Source: Thalassospira profundimaris (GTDB taxonomy: Bacteria; Pseudomonadota; Alphaproteobacteria; Rhodospirillales; Thalassospiraceae). From it: DNA of 64,000 nucleotides. Numbering within the stretch: the stretch's first letter is position 1; the number at the start of each line of letters is the position of its first letter. Of the stretch, positions 35,120 to 44,957 are shown piece by piece. The DNA lies in the NCBI RefSeq assembly GCF_003326755.1, contig NZ_JPWH01000010.1, positions 124,001 to 188,000 on the forward strand, written 5' to 3'. The translations under genes and the position numbers were made by a program. The notes beneath the pieces were generated by a model. It saw only the letters and a list, made by a program, of their open reading frames with translations. It ran no database searches and was not told the origin of the DNA.

Positions 35120-36835
35120 TCAGGCCTTGCGGATCCCTTCCAGGAACCGGTCTACCTCGGCGCGCAGATTTTGCGAAAGCGTGCCCAGTTCTTCGGCGAC
35201 CTGCAAAACCGAATGCGCCGACTGGTCGGTTTCGGCAACCGTATGGCTGACGCGTTCAATATTGCGGGTGACTTCCTGGGTGCCGATGGCGGCCTGTTCC
35301 ACATTGCGGGCAATTTCGCCGGTGGCATCGGCCTGTTCGCGCACGGCCTCGGAAATGGTGTTGGTAATGTCGGTGATGCGCAAAATAACGTCGGAAATAT
35401 CCTCGATCGATTTGACGGTTTTACCGGTTTCATTCTGAATGGTGTTGATCTGCTCGGAAATATCCTCGGTGGCACGTGCGGTCTGGTTTGCCAGGTTTTT
35501 GACCTCGGCTGCGACCACGGCAAAACCCTTGCCTGCTTCGCCCGCACGGGCCGCCTCGATGGTGGCATTCAGGGCCAGAAGGTTGGTCTGACCGGCAATG
35601 TCGTTAATCAGGCTGACAATCTCGCCGATTTTGCCTGCCGCTTCGGACAGGCCCGCCACGGTGCGGCTGGAAACATCCGCCTCCTGGGAGGCTTCGGCGG
35701 TGATTTCGGTCGATTGATGGGCTTTTTCGCCAATTTGCGTGATCGATGCGGTCAAATGCTCTGCCGCACCGGAAACCGTGCGCACATTGGTTGTGGCCTC
35801 TTCCGAGGCGGCGGCAACCGTGGTGGCGTTTTTGCTGGCACGGTCGGCAGCGCCCACCAATTCACGGGCGGTTGTTTGCATTTTATGGGCGGATTCCGAA
35901 ACCGATGCGACGATGGTTGCGATGATTTTTTCAAAATCGCCAATCAGGGATTCCAGGCGGATCATGCGGCGTTCGCGCTGTTCCCGGGCGGCCTGTTGTT
36001 CCTTTTCCATGCGTTCCTTGGCGATGGCATTGGTTTTGAAAACCTCCACCGAACGGGCCATTGCGCCAATTTCATCCTTGCGCTGGGTGCCGGTAATATC
36101 CAGGTCGGTTCTGCCATTGGCCAGATCGCGCATCACGCCCCCCAATTGCGAAAGCGGGGTGATCACGATGTTTGACAGCAGGGCGCGAATGCCAAACACG
36201 GTCAGGATGGCAACAGCAATGCCGCCAATAACGATACCGGCCAGAATGGTGTTGGTTTTATGTTCTTCGGGTGCGACCGACAGGCTGGAGGACAAAACGG
36301 CAATAACATCGCCTTTTTCTTCGTTCATTAAGCCATTATGGCAGGTAAAGCAGACTTCCTGATTGGCACCTTCGGTCACACCCAGCACGATGGGCATTGA
36401 CATGCGATAGGTGCCTTCGTCGGTATAGCGACCGACAAGTTTGCCCGTTTCGATGGCTTCCTGGTCGATGGCATCGCGCGGCAGTTTCAGGGGTTTGTCG
36501 CCATTTTCCTTCATGTAGGCCAGGGTTTTCGGGGCCCAGACCGACCACAATTCACCCGGATAATCCTTGTTGCGGCTGTCAAACCAGTTATTGAAGACAC
36601 GAATGCCAATATCGTCGCCATCTTCAATTCTGGCCGCCATGACATTGACGATCAGGGCATGGAGCGACGTCAGTTCGTTATCACTGAGCTGGCGCAGCTT
36701 TGCATCCATTGCACGGCGTTCGGTCATGGCAATCAGGACAAGGGCAATCACCATGACAAGGGTGACACCGACGGCAGATGCCAGCATGAACCGTTTTCGG
36801 ATACCCATCCGTTTCCAACTGGATAAAAGCGCCAT
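35120..36835 (-). CDS. Methyl-accepting chemotaxis protein with c-type haem sensor
   Basis: The 571-aa receptor has two membrane helices (about 16-38 and 195-217) enclosing a 155-residue periplasmic domain. This contains a c-type haem motif CFTCH (C162, C165, H166) close to the second helix. A HAMP domain (220-275) and a full MCP signalling domain (about 300-565, hairpin tip near [18 protein letters not shown]) follow. The layout resembles haem-c PAS-like and DUF3365-type sensors, so it probably senses redox state or a gas ligand and controls motility. It sits next to motAB, with its own terminator. Confidence 0.9.
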   Translation of the reverse strand: MALLSSWKRMGIRKRFMLASAVGVTLVMVIALVLIAMTERRAMDAKLRQLSDNELTSLHALIVNVMAARIEDGDDIGIRVFNNWFDSRNKDYPGELWSVWAPKTLAYMKENGDKPLKLPRDAIDQEAIETGKLVGRYTDEGTYRMSMPIVLGVTEGANQEVCFTCHNGLMNEEKGDVIAVLSSSLSVAPEEHKTNTILAGIVIGGIAVAILTVFGIRALLSNIVITPLSQLGGVMRDLANGRTDLDITGTQRKDEIGAMARSVEVFKTNAIAKERMEKEQQAAREQRERRMIRLESLIGDFEKIIATIVASVSESAHKMQTTARELVGAADRASKNATTVAAASEEATTNVRTVSGAAEHLTASITQIGEKAHQSTEITAEASQEADVSSRTVAGLSEAAGKIGEIVSLINDIAGQTNLLALNATIEAARAGEAGKGFAVVAAEVKNLANQTARATEDISEQINTIQNETGKTVKSIEDISDVILRITDITNTISEAVREQADATGEIARNVEQAAIGTQEVTRNIERVSHTVAETDQSAHSVLQVAEELGTLSQNLRAEVDRFLEGIRKA

Positions 36836-37223
36836 AAATTTCCCTCAAGCCTGTCAAAAGACTGGAATAAGCACAGCGGGATTTCCCACAAATCCGGGTG
36901 TGCGAGATGTGAATTAACAACCTGAAAAATCCCGCTTTTAGGCCAAGGAAACATTGATTTGCCTCAAGTCAAAAGCGATATTCAGAAATATTCCAAATTT
37001 CATCGGCAATATGTCGCCGGTTGGCGGCACTTTTTATGTTTTATATGCTTTCGGGGCCGTTATGCGACAGAATCGTGCGTGACAAAGGCAGGTGCAAATT
37101 TGTCCGCATTCGCGGAGAGGCGGTTGAAATTGGTGTGCAAGCCGGGCATACCATGCAACCCTATACAGGGTCTTCGCATCTGACGGATGTAACATATCAA
37201 ACAGAGAATGGTTGGGGACTGGT
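36836..37223. other. Intergenic region upstream of the chemoreceptor
   Basis: About 390 bases between two divergent genes. A plus-strand frame (37021-37227) is open for 68 codons but has no ribosome site and odd composition, so it is not called. I see no clear operator. Confidence 0.5.
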
Positions 37224-37493
37224 ATGAATATTAGCTTTGCGCAGGCGCAGCAGAAACTTGAAGAAATTACTGCCGAGATGCTGGTCCTGATCCGTCAATA
37301 CGGGCTGGATGCGGAATCCCCGTTTGATGTTATCGCGGTTGCCCGTCGCAAAATTGACAATCAGCAGGACTATGTCCGCTTTCTTGAACTCTCGCTCGAG
37401 GGGCGCATTTACGGCGAATATGCCGATGCCCTGCAAAAGCAGATGGACCGCCAGGCTTCGGAAACAGACGATCCTTCCAACAATATTCATTAA
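37224..37493 (+). CDS. Small hypothetical protein
   Basis: An 89-aa, mostly helical, acidic protein (MNISFAQAQQKLEEITAEML at the start) with no signal peptide or membrane helix. I do not recognise it. Codon use looks like that of neighbouring genes, and it is followed by a terminator, so it is probably real. Function unknown. Confidence 0.6.
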   Translation: MNISFAQAQQKLEEITAEMLVLIRQYGLDAESPFDVIAVARRKIDNQQDYVRFLELSLEGRIYGEYADALQKQMDRQASETDDPSNNIH

Positions 37494-37551
37494 CACCCAC
37501 AGCATCGCCGGGGCCTGTGCCATTCCGGTCGGATGGGGTGCGGTCTGACAG

Positions 37552-37581
37552 GCCGCCTGTAAAGCTGGCGGTGGTTTTTTA
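37552..37581 (+). terminator. Terminator after the 89-aa gene
   Basis: Stem ccgcc (37553-37557) with ggcgg (37567-37571), one extra GT pair, then tggtttttt. Confidence 0.65.
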
Positions 37582-37867
37582 TCTCGGATCGTTGGGCAGT
37601 TTGGATATGTCTGCACCCGGGAAGCCGGTATTGAAGCCCGGTATTTATGGCGTATTTTCAGATATATGCTGGCATGTATCCGGGGGTGTGGCAGCCTGCG
37701 TCACAAAATGTTCGCCAACATGTCACCGTCCTGCAGTTGAGAAACCGTATTTTCCGGCCTATATCGCGGGGGTCGATGCGATGTACCAGCGAGTACACAA
37801 CAAACGCATCGCCATGTCGGGCGCTTTGCCGGGCATATCCGGGAAAACGAGTTACAGGATGGCGACC
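37582..37867. other. Region upstream of a small gene, no clear CDS
   Basis: With the preceding terminator this makes a 370-base gap. The plus frame from 37517 is open into the next gene but its first 117 codons have cysteine-rich, non-conserved composition, so they are treated as leader. Confidence 0.5.
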
Positions 37868-38116
37868 ATGAACAAAAGCTATGTTCAGACCCTGATGGAA
37901 GTCGAAAAGGTTTTTGGCCAGATCAATGACCACGATTATCGTTTGTACCGGGCGGTGTGGGGCAACCGACGCGCAGCCGATATTGGCATGCCGCGCGGCA
38001 CCCGTGCCGAAATCAGCCGCAAACTGGCCGACGATTTTGTTGTTGCCGCGCAAGGCGGCGTGACCGGCCAGGCCATTGTCGGCGGGCGCAAAATGGATTT
38101 CCATCACGCCGCCTGA
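37868..38116 (+). CDS. Small hypothetical protein
   Basis: An 82-aa protein (MNKSYVQTLMEVEKVFGQIN at the start) that is charged, mostly helical and soluble. Start ATG at 37868 is preceded by AGGA; an ATG three codons earlier (37859) is also possible. No family is recognised. A terminator follows and apt lies just beyond. Confidence 0.6.
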   Translation: MNKSYVQTLMEVEKVFGQINDHDYRLYRAVWGNRRAADIGMPRGTRAEISRKLADDFVVAAQGGVTGQAIVGGRKMDFHHAA

Positions 38117-38177
38117 TAGGATCGGGTACATCTTTGCCGAATGCAGCATTGCAATTTTTGCCCCGCTGCCCGATTTT

Positions 38178-38217
38178 AAGCCGCCATCCGAGCATATCGG
38201 GGGCGGCTTTGTTGTTT
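38178..38217 (+). terminator. Terminator before apt
   Basis: Eight-base arms aagccgcc (38178-38185) and ggcggctt (38202-38209) plus inner ccga/tcgg pairing, then a T-rich run. Confidence 0.8.
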
Positions 38218-38245
38218 TCTTTTCCGGCCGGAGGCCAGACCGTTC

Positions 38246-38773
38246 ATGTCGATTAAATCGCTGATCCGCACCATTCCCGATTATCCCAAAAAAGGGATCA
38301 TGTTTCGTGATATCACAACCCTGTTTGCCGATGCCGAAGGGCTGCGCGAGGTTGTTGACAGCCTGGCCGGTGAATTCCAGGATCAGAATATTGATGTCAT
38401 TGCCGGGATCGAGGCGCGGGGCTTCATTGTTGGTCCGGCAGTGGCCCTGGCCCTGGGTGTCGGGTTTGTGCCGATACGCAAAAAGGGCAAATTGCCGGCA
38501 AAAACCATATCGGTGGAATATGATCTTGAATATGGATCCGACATTGTTGAAATTCATCTTGATGCGATCAAACCGGGCCAGCGCGTTCTGATCCTGGATG
38601 ATCTGATTGCAACGGGCGGAACGGCGCTCGCGGCAATTGAGCTGGTAAAAAAGGCGGGCGGTATTCCGGTATGTTGCGGTTTTATCATTGATCTGCCTGA
38701 TCTGGGCGGGGCAGACCGCATCCGCGCGGCGGGTATTCCGGTTTTCAATCTTGTCGAATTTGAAGGCGATTGA
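38246..38773 (+). CDS. apt: Adenine phosphoribosyltransferase
   Basis: The 175-aa enzyme converts adenine and PRPP to AMP in purine salvage. The PRPP-binding motif VLILDDLIATGGT and the family start (IRTIPDYPKKGIMFRDIT) are present, as is the flexible loop (RKKGKLPAKTISVEYDLEYG). The start follows CGGAGG. It is a single-gene unit. Confidence 0.97.
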   Translation: MSIKSLIRTIPDYPKKGIMFRDITTLFADAEGLREVVDSLAGEFQDQNIDVIAGIEARGFIVGPAVALALGVGFVPIRKKGKLPAKTISVEYDLEYGSDIVEIHLDAIKPGQRVLILDDLIATGGTALAAIELVKKAGGIPVCCGFIIDLPDLGGADRIRAAGIPVFNLVEFEGD

Positions 38774-38905
38774 GTTTCTTTTGGCGTGCCTGAAAGGCGG
38801 GGCAGGGCGGAATCGGCGGAATTTGGTGATTTTTCTGTTAAATTAGGATATAATCATTTTAAATGATCAGATGATCATCCATCCATTTCCACAAGGGTGA
38901 GGGTC

Positions 38906-39367
38906 ATGATTCCGCAAGTACCAACTGCACAGGCCACCAATGCCGCGATGTATGCCACGCGGTTGGCGCCTGCGGGTGCGCGCGGTATTGCCTCTGTCAC
39001 CCGCAGTGACGGCATTGAACAGCCCAATGAACGGTTTGGCTATCAGCCCGATACCGATGGCACCCTGTTTAATGCCTTTATCGAGGAAAAAAACGGCCAC
39101 GGTACGTCGCACGGGGGCGGCCAGAATCAGGAAAAATCCGGTGAAAACGCCGATAAGGGCCGTCCCCGGAAAACGGCAGGGGATTTCAGGCGCGAGGGTG
39201 GCGTTCCTGCCGGTGTCAGTGGTCCGCGCTTTGATGAATTGCTCGATTTTGAAGGCCCGCTGGATTTGGGCGCGCGCCGCTCGCCGCAATCGATGTATGC
39301 AATGGTCAATGTTGTGACCCACGGCGGCATGCCCGAACGCGGGCAGTATCTTGATTTCCAGATCTGA
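38906..39367 (+). CDS. Hypothetical soluble protein
   Basis: A 153-aa protein with a glycine-, charge- and glutamine-rich middle (about residues 45-100), no signal and no membrane helix. The ends look more ordered: an N-terminal stretch with VPTAQATNAAMYATRLAP and a C-terminal stretch ending MYAMVNVVTHGGMPERGQYL. I do not recognise the family. The start ATG follows AAGGGTGAGG. Codon use is normal for the region. Confidence 0.6.
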   Translation: MIPQVPTAQATNAAMYATRLAPAGARGIASVTRSDGIEQPNERFGYQPDTDGTLFNAFIEEKNGHGTSHGGGQNQEKSGENADKGRPRKTAGDFRREGGVPAGVSGPRFDELLDFEGPLDLGARRSPQSMYAMVNVVTHGGMPERGQYLDFQI

Positions 39368-39481
39368 TGTCACCGGTCGGTTTTTCGATGGGTCTTGTTG
39401 TCCGCCCGGCTGCTGGCTATCATGCGCGCATGATAGCGGCCGGTCTGACGGCACCAATATTTGCGGGTTTGCAGGACAGGA

Positions 39482-40024
39482 ATGAAACAAAAACCGGTTC
39501 TTTATTCGGTATATGATGTAGCGTTGCGCCTGATTGACCATGCGCTTAATGACAACGAATATCTTCAGCCGCAAAAACTTCACCGGTTGCTGTATCTTGC
39601 GCAGGGTTATTTTGGTGCGTCCTATCATGGGGCAATGTTGATGCCCGCCCTTTTTGTGGCAGAGGAACCCGGGCCGATTGAACCCAACCTTTATGTGCTG
39701 ATGGAAGAAACCCGCCCCGATGTGCGGCTAAAGGCCATCAATGACAAAACCCGCCATTTTATCGAAAGTGTTTGGCGGCAATTCGGACACCATTCGGTGG
39801 ATCATCTCAATGCCTCGATCCGCAATCATGCCCCCTATCAGGAGGCCTGGCGGGCGGGGCCGGGAACATTGATTTCGTTTGAGGAAATGGTCCGTTTTTA
39901 CACCGCCGTGCGCAAATCGGCGACAACCCCCGAGGCCGAGGATGTGGTGCGCCCGCGTGTCATGCGTTCGCACAAGGGCAAACCCGTTGCCACGACCGAC
40001 TGGCGGCCACGTCGCCTTAAGTAA
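39482..40024 (+). CDS. Panacea-domain (DUF4065/SocA-like) protein
   Basis: The 180-aa protein has the Panacea signature near its start (QKLHRLLYLAQGYFGASYHGAML, in two parts) followed by an FVAEEPGPIEPNLY stretch. Panacea proteins act as antitoxins paired with many toxin families, and SocA of Caulobacter is a proteolytic adaptor for a toxin. No toxin gene is adjacent here: the next gene is convergent and ChaN-like. It may be an orphan antitoxin or a housekeeping member. Start follows AGGACAGG. Confidence 0.75.
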   Translation: MKQKPVLYSVYDVALRLIDHALNDNEYLQPQKLHRLLYLAQGYFGASYHGAMLMPALFVAEEPGPIEPNLYVLMEETRPDVRLKAINDKTRHFIESVWRQFGHHSVDHLNASIRNHAPYQEAWRAGPGTLISFEEMVRFYTAVRKSATTPEAEDVVRPRVMRSHKGKPVATTDWRPRRLK

Positions 40025-40049
40025 CTAACGCGGCTTAAGCCTGTTGTCT

Positions 40050-41402
40050 TTAATCCCTGGATTGGGCTGGCGGGATGGGGATGATCAGGCGGGTCGGGTT
40101 ATCGGACGGTTCCGGGTCTATCACCGGGTTTTTTGATTCTGTCTTGTACTCCGGTCGCGATGGCTTCTCTATCGGTGTGTTTTTTGGCTCTGCCCGTTCA
40201 GTGTCACCAGCTTCATTACCGGCATTGTTACCGGGTTTGGTGCTGTGGGGGCTTGCATCCGTTTCCTCCTCTGCCGGGGCGTTGTTCTTTTGCGGCGGTG
40301 CCTTTTTGGGCGTTAAGGGGGCCAGTTTGTCGCTGCCATCGTCGGAACGGGTGGTATCGGCATTTTCGGCGGCGGAATCTGCGCCGTCATCCTGTTGCGC
40401 CATAGGGGGCATCTTGATGCCCTCGCACGGGTCGGGTTGTTCCAGCCCGGATGTAAACCAGATGAAATCCACACTGTGTCCCGGGCCAAACATTTTCAGG
40501 AAATCGCCGGGTTTGGCGCTGGAGGCCGAAAGGTCGGGGGCCTCGATCATGGCGATGACGATGCTGGTTCCTTTGGGATCAAAGCGTTTTAAGTGCCACG
40601 GCACCGCGACATTGGCGCGCACATGCATCGCCCCGGCAATCAGAAAGGCACCTTTGATCCCTTTCATATGGGTGGCATCAAACATGGCGCGCGCCAGCGA
40701 CGCATCGCGGGCAAACTGGATGGTACTAAAGGGCGGGGCCTGGTTTGGTTTTAGCATCCCGCAATGGGTATCGACAATTTCCTGGTCAAACAGGGTTTTG
40801 ACCGTGTCGGGCAGGGGCGGCAGGGCCAGTTTTTTCGCAAGGGGGGCTGGCAGGGCGGCATTGCCCTTTTTCATCATCGGGCCAAGCAGGGCATCGGGCA
40901 AGTTACCGGCAATCATGGGTAATTGATGGTTTCGTGCGGCCTGGGCAATAGGCGAATAATCATGCCAGGAGGGCCAGCCACTGTCTTCCCAGCCGATAGC
41001 AGCCCCCAAATCTTCAATTTCAAGGTCCGGGTTGTCCCAGGCGGCATCAAGGTCGTCCTGCCGGTCACGGTTGATCATTTCCCAGACAACGGCCCGTTTA
41101 AGACCATCCCCGGATAGCAGATCCACCAGCTCTGCCTGGCGTTGATGATGGACCAGGTTGGTGTGACTTTCGCCCAGCAGAATGTACTTTGCCCCCGCCG
41201 CTGCCGATTGCAGGGTTTCGAGGCGTACATATTCATCTTTGGCGACATCAAATATCAGGCCGGGGGTTGGTGACATCGGCCCGAAATAGGAGCTTTCCGC
41301 CCAGGATCGCCCAACAACACCGATGCACAGCATACTTAGCAGACAAACAAAAAACGGCCAGCCGGTTATTCCGGCCTGTGGTTTGTTGCAAATTGCGGGC
41401 AT
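40050..41402 (-). CDS. ChaN-family haem-binding-like lipoprotein or periplasmic protein with disordered tail
   Basis: The first 320 residues follow the ChaN/DUF399 family: signal-like hydrophobic helix (about 14-34), then YILLGESHTNLVHHQRQAEL and later AMHVRANVAVPWHL. ChaN of Campylobacter binds haem, but for most members the role is unknown. The last 130 residues are Pro/Asp/Glu/Lys-rich and probably disordered. The protein should sit in the periplasm. It is convergent with the Panacea gene. Confidence 0.85.
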   Translation of the reverse strand: MPAICNKPQAGITGWPFFVCLLSMLCIGVVGRSWAESSYFGPMSPTPGLIFDVAKDEYVRLETLQSAAAGAKYILLGESHTNLVHHQRQAELVDLLSGDGLKRAVVWEMINRDRQDDLDAAWDNPDLEIEDLGAAIGWEDSGWPSWHDYSPIAQAARNHQLPMIAGNLPDALLGPMMKKGNAALPAPLAKKLALPPLPDTVKTLFDQEIVDTHCGMLKPNQAPPFSTIQFARDASLARAMFDATHMKGIKGAFLIAGAMHVRANVAVPWHLKRFDPKGTSIVIAMIEAPDLSASSAKPGDFLKMFGPGHSVDFIWFTSGLEQPDPCEGIKMPPMAQQDDGADSAAENADTTRSDDGSDKLAPLTPKKAPPQKNNAPAEEETDASPHSTKPGNNAGNEAGDTERAEPKNTPIEKPSRPEYKTESKNPVIDPEPSDNPTRLIIPIPPAQSRD

Positions 41403-41444
41403 GTCTCTGTTCGGTGTTGTTGGTGATAAAGGTTTGCGAGGCTT

Positions 41445-42599
41445 CTATTTCGTGTCGGCCAGGGCGGTTTCAATATCGGCAATCAAATCATCGATATTTT
41501 CAATGCCGACTGAAAGGCGCAGCAAATCGCCCGGAACCGGGCTTGTTGGCCCCTCGACCGAGGCGCGATGTTCAATCAGGCTTTCAACACCGCCAAGCGA
41601 CGTCGCCCGTTTGAACAGGTGACAGGCATTGTGAAAGGCAACCGCGCGTTCCGTCCCGCCCTTAACCCGGATTGACAGCATACCACCAAAACCCCCGGTC
41701 ATTTGCCGTTTGGCAATGTCATGGCCGATATGGCTTTCAAGGCCGGGATATTGAACCTGTTCGATCTCGGGATGGTTTTCAAAATGGCGGGCAAGTGTCA
41801 TGGCATTGGTTGATGCACGCTCGACCCGCAGTGACAGGGTGCGCATTCCGCGCAGCAGAAGCCAGGTTTCAAACACCCCCAATACGGCCCCGCCACTTTT
41901 GTGCTGCTTGCAGACCTGTTCCCAAAACGCATCTTTTTTGGCGCAAGTCAGGGTGCCTGCCAAAACATCGCTATGGCCGTTCAAATATTTGGTGGCGGAG
42001 TGCATGACAATATCTGCCCCAAAATCGATGGGCCGGGTCAAAAGCGGCGTTGCCACCGTGTTATCGACGGCAACAACCGCGCCAATATCGTGCGCGGCCC
42101 TGGCAACGGCGGCGATGTCGGTAATTTGCCAGTCGGGGTTGGCGGGGGTTTCCAGCCAGATCAGTTTGGTTTTGCCCGGCTGCATATGGCGCTGCCAGGC
42201 ATCGGCATCGCCATTATCGACGAAATCAAATGTCAGGCCAGCCCGAACGCCAACATCCTGCATATAGGCGCGCAAGGCCCAATACATCACCCTGGGGGCC
42301 ACGACATGGTCGCCCGGTTGCAATGCCTGCAATACACAAACGGCGGCCGCCATGCCCGATGCAAAAAGGCGGCTGTCCGCCCCGCCTTCAAGCGCGTTTA
42401 AAACCGCACAGGCCTGGTCATAGGTGGGGTTGTCCGCCCGGCTGTAACAGCGGCCCGCGTGATAGCTAAGGTCGGTATTGCGTTCAAACGTTGTCGAGGG
42501 GTAAAGCGGCGGGGTTACGGAACGTGTGGCGTCGTCCACCCAGCCGAGCGCCTGTGCCGCAACAGTTGCGGGATGCTGGCGATTGGGTTTGTGGGGCAT
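41445..42599 (-). CDS. Cys/Met-metabolism PLP enzyme (cystathionine beta-lyase-like)
   Basis: The 384-aa protein is a gamma-family PLP enzyme. The PLP lysine is in HSATKYLNGHSDV; RYxRxxNPT reads YSRADNPT. Members include cystathionine gamma-synthase, beta- and gamma-lyases and O-acetylhomoserine sulfhydrylase. The sequence alone does not decide between them; the loop set fits the lyase side. It ends 42 bases before the ChaN-like gene, so the two are probably co-transcribed. Confidence 0.9.
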   Translation of the reverse strand: MPHKPNRQHPATVAAQALGWVDDATRSVTPPLYPSTTFERNTDLSYHAGRCYSRADNPTYDQACAVLNALEGGADSRLFASGMAAAVCVLQALQPGDHVVAPRVMYWALRAYMQDVGVRAGLTFDFVDNGDADAWQRHMQPGKTKLIWLETPANPDWQITDIAAVARAAHDIGAVVAVDNTVATPLLTRPIDFGADIVMHSATKYLNGHSDVLAGTLTCAKKDAFWEQVCKQHKSGGAVLGVFETWLLLRGMRTLSLRVERASTNAMTLARHFENHPEIEQVQYPGLESHIGHDIAKRQMTGGFGGMLSIRVKGGTERAVAFHNACHLFKRATSLGGVESLIEHRASVEGPTSPVPGDLLRLSVGIENIDDLIADIETALADTK

Positions 42600-42715
42600 T
42601 TTTTGATTTCCATGCGCATGGTGGCCGTGGTTAATTGCCTTACCCTAATGCGCCCTATCATTTTGGGGAACCATAAAAAACGCCCCTTTGTCCGACCCGC
42701 GGAGAAATTTTACAA

Positions 42716-44020
42716 ATGTCGCCACAAAACATGCCAGAACAGGCCGATGTCGTCATTATTGGCGGCGGGATTCAGGGCGCGGCCAGCGCCTATTACCTGC
42801 AAAAGGCGGGCATGTCGGTTGTGTTGCTGGAAAAGGATACTGTTGCCTCGCATCAATCCGGTCGGGCCTGGGGCTTTGTGCGCCAGCAGGGCCGCGACCC
42901 GGTGGAACTGCCCTTGATGAAGGCCTGTATTTCGATATGGCCAGAGCTGGAACGCGAACTGGGCGCGGATCTTGAATGGCGGCAGGGCGGGGTTTTGTAT
43001 GTCGCCAACACGGATGGCGAAATGGCATCCTATGAACGCTGGCTTGCCGATGTGAAGCCTTATGACATCGGGTCACGCACATTGGGCCGGGCCGAAGTGG
43101 AAAAATTGATGCCTGGGTTGGCCGCCCCGGGTGTTGGCGGGCTGTTTACCGCCAATGATGGCCAGGCGGAACCGAAAAAGGCCGCACCGGCCTTTGCGTT
43201 GAAGGCCCATGCCTTGGGCGCGGTGATTGCGCAGGGATGTGGTGCTGTTGGCATTGAAACCGAGGCCGGGCAGGTAAGCGGTGTGATGAGCGAGCGCGGG
43301 CTGATTAAAACCCGCATCGTCATTTGTGCCGCCGGGGCGATGACGCATAAATTTGTTGCGAAATTCGGTCGCCGTTTGCCGCAGCAAACAACGCGCAGCA
43401 CGGTTATTCGCACCAGCCCCATTCCGCCTATTTCCGCTGTTTCAGCCCTGATTGAGGGGGTGGGGTTTCGCCAGCGTGCCGACGGGTCGCTTAATCTGGC
43501 CGATGATGTGAATAGCGATATTGACCTGACCCTGTCGCGGTTCAAATATGCGGGCGATTTCTGGCCTGCTTACAAGGATAACTGGCGCAATTTCAATTTT
43601 CATTTTGGCATACGGTTTATCGATGATCTGGCCGATCATTTGCCAGGGTCCCCCGCAGCCGATAAACCCTTGATGGGGCGTCGGCAAAGCACGGCCTTGC
43701 CCAACCCCAAACGGGTGCGCAATGCACTTGCTGCCTTCAAACGCCTGTTTCCCGATGTTGAAACGCCCAAAATCGTTGATCAATGGGCCGGGGATATTGA
43801 TGTTACCCCCGATGCCGTGCCGGTGATTGACCAGCTTGAAAATCCGGCGGGTTTTTTTGTCGCCACCGGTTTTTCGGGGCATGGTTTTGCCATGGGGCCG
43901 ATTGTCGGCAAGGTGCTGTCGGAATGGATCACAAAAGGCGCGCCCTCGATCAATCTGGATGATTTTCGCCTTAACCGGTTTGAAACCGGGGAAAAGCGAT
44001 TGCCCTACAGCGTTTTGTAA
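42716..44020 (+). CDS. FAD-dependent oxidoreductase (DAO family)
   Basis: The 434-aa protein begins with the dinucleotide-binding motif VVIIGGGIQGAASAYYL and has the DAO domain with the late FAD motif (GFFVATGFSGHGFAMGP). It resembles the beta subunit of sarcosine oxidase and dimethylglycine-type enzymes, which oxidise N-methyl amines or D-amino acids. The substrate cannot be fixed. It is divergent from the PLP enzyme, separated by 116 bases. The start follows GGAGAAA. Confidence 0.9.
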   Translation: MSPQNMPEQADVVIIGGGIQGAASAYYLQKAGMSVVLLEKDTVASHQSGRAWGFVRQQGRDPVELPLMKACISIWPELERELGADLEWRQGGVLYVANTDGEMASYERWLADVKPYDIGSRTLGRAEVEKLMPGLAAPGVGGLFTANDGQAEPKKAAPAFALKAHALGAVIAQGCGAVGIETEAGQVSGVMSERGLIKTRIVICAAGAMTHKFVAKFGRRLPQQTTRSTVIRTSPIPPISAVSALIEGVGFRQRADGSLNLADDVNSDIDLTLSRFKYAGDFWPAYKDNWRNFNFHFGIRFIDDLADHLPGSPAADKPLMGRRQSTALPNPKRVRNALAAFKRLFPDVETPKIVDQWAGDIDVTPDAVPVIDQLENPAGFFVATGFSGHGFAMGPIVGKVLSEWITKGAPSINLDDFRLNRFETGEKRLPYSVL

Positions 44021-44039
44021 GTTTGGCCTTCCCTGGGCG

Positions 44040-44888
44040 TTAATTGCGGGAAAAACGCAATAAAACCGCGCCACACAGGGTCATCATTGTTGATGCCAGC
44101 TTTATCAGATTAAGTTTTTCGCCAAGGAAAAAAACACCTATTAAAAGCGCGAAAACAATGCTGGTTTCGCGCAGGGCAACCACAAGTGCAATGGGTGCCT
44201 GGGTAAAGGCCCACATGACAGTGGAATAGGCGATAAAGGACGCACTGCCGCCGATAAAAAAGGCCCGTTTGCCGGTGCGTGCAATGTCACGCAGGATGTC
44301 GGGGCGGCGCATATGGGCATAAAGGCCAAACACCACAATATTGCCAAGGGTATGCCAGGCATAATAATCCAGCACATTGCCCGCCAGGCGCGCACCGGTG
44401 CCATCGGTTAGTGAATAGGCGCTGATAAAACAGCCGGTAATCAGGGCCAGAAGTGCCGCGCGGGCATTGCGTAACCCGTCGGCTTTGCGCACCAGGCACA
44501 GGCTGATAATGCCGCACCCAATCAATAAAATGGCGCTGCTTTCAATGGGGGATAGCACAACCCCCAAAAACAGCACCGATATGGCGGCAACAATCAGCGG
44601 GGCCGAACCACGCGCAATCGGGTAAACCTGGCTTAGGTCGCCAAACCGGTAGGACGCGATCAAAAACCACTGATAACCCAGATGCAACATGACCGACCCT
44701 ATCAGATAAGGCCAGCTTTCAGGCGCGGGCAGGCTTGTAAAGGGCAGCAACACCAGCAACAGGGGGGCATGACCAAAAATTACGGCGGTCATGTTCAGCA
44801 TTTTGTCCTGTCCGCCCTTGATCAGGGCATTCCAGAGCGCGTGCATCAGTGCGGCGCCAATGACGGCCAAAAATATGACGATGCTCAC
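44040..44888 (-). CDS. DMT-superfamily (EamA) transporter
   Basis: A 282-aa protein with about ten membrane helices in two EamA repeats (first helix VIGAALMHALWNALIKGG). It is convergent with the FAD oxidoreductase. It is the third DMT protein in the window and is not closely similar to the other two by eye. Substrate unknown. Confidence 0.87.
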   Translation of the reverse strand: MSIVIFLAVIGAALMHALWNALIKGGQDKMLNMTAVIFGHAPLLLVLLPFTSLPAPESWPYLIGSVMLHLGYQWFLIASYRFGDLSQVYPIARGSAPLIVAAISVLFLGVVLSPIESSAILLIGCGIISLCLVRKADGLRNARAALLALITGCFISAYSLTDGTGARLAGNVLDYYAWHTLGNIVVFGLYAHMRRPDILRDIARTGKRAFFIGGSASFIAYSTVMWAFTQAPIALVVALRETSIVFALLIGVFFLGEKLNLIKLASTMMTLCGAVLLRFSRN

Positions 44889-44957
44889 GCTGTTTATCCT
44901 TTGTTTCTTTTTTAATGTTTGTTGAATAATTGCGACAATTTCACAGAAAGAAAATGA

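Noticed and set aside
35102..36175. A 357-codon plus-strand frame opposite the chemoreceptor
   Set aside because: It is antisense to a clear MCP gene, rich in Gly, Asn and Phe from mirrored codons, and has no family motif.
37021..37227. A 68-codon plus-strand frame before the 89-aa gene
   Set aside because: It has no Shine-Dalgarno sequence and overlaps the start of the better-supported gene.
37517..37867. Extension of the 82-aa gene to a 199-codon protein
   Set aside because: The extra part starts just upstream of a terminator, has irregular cysteine-rich composition and no ribosome site.
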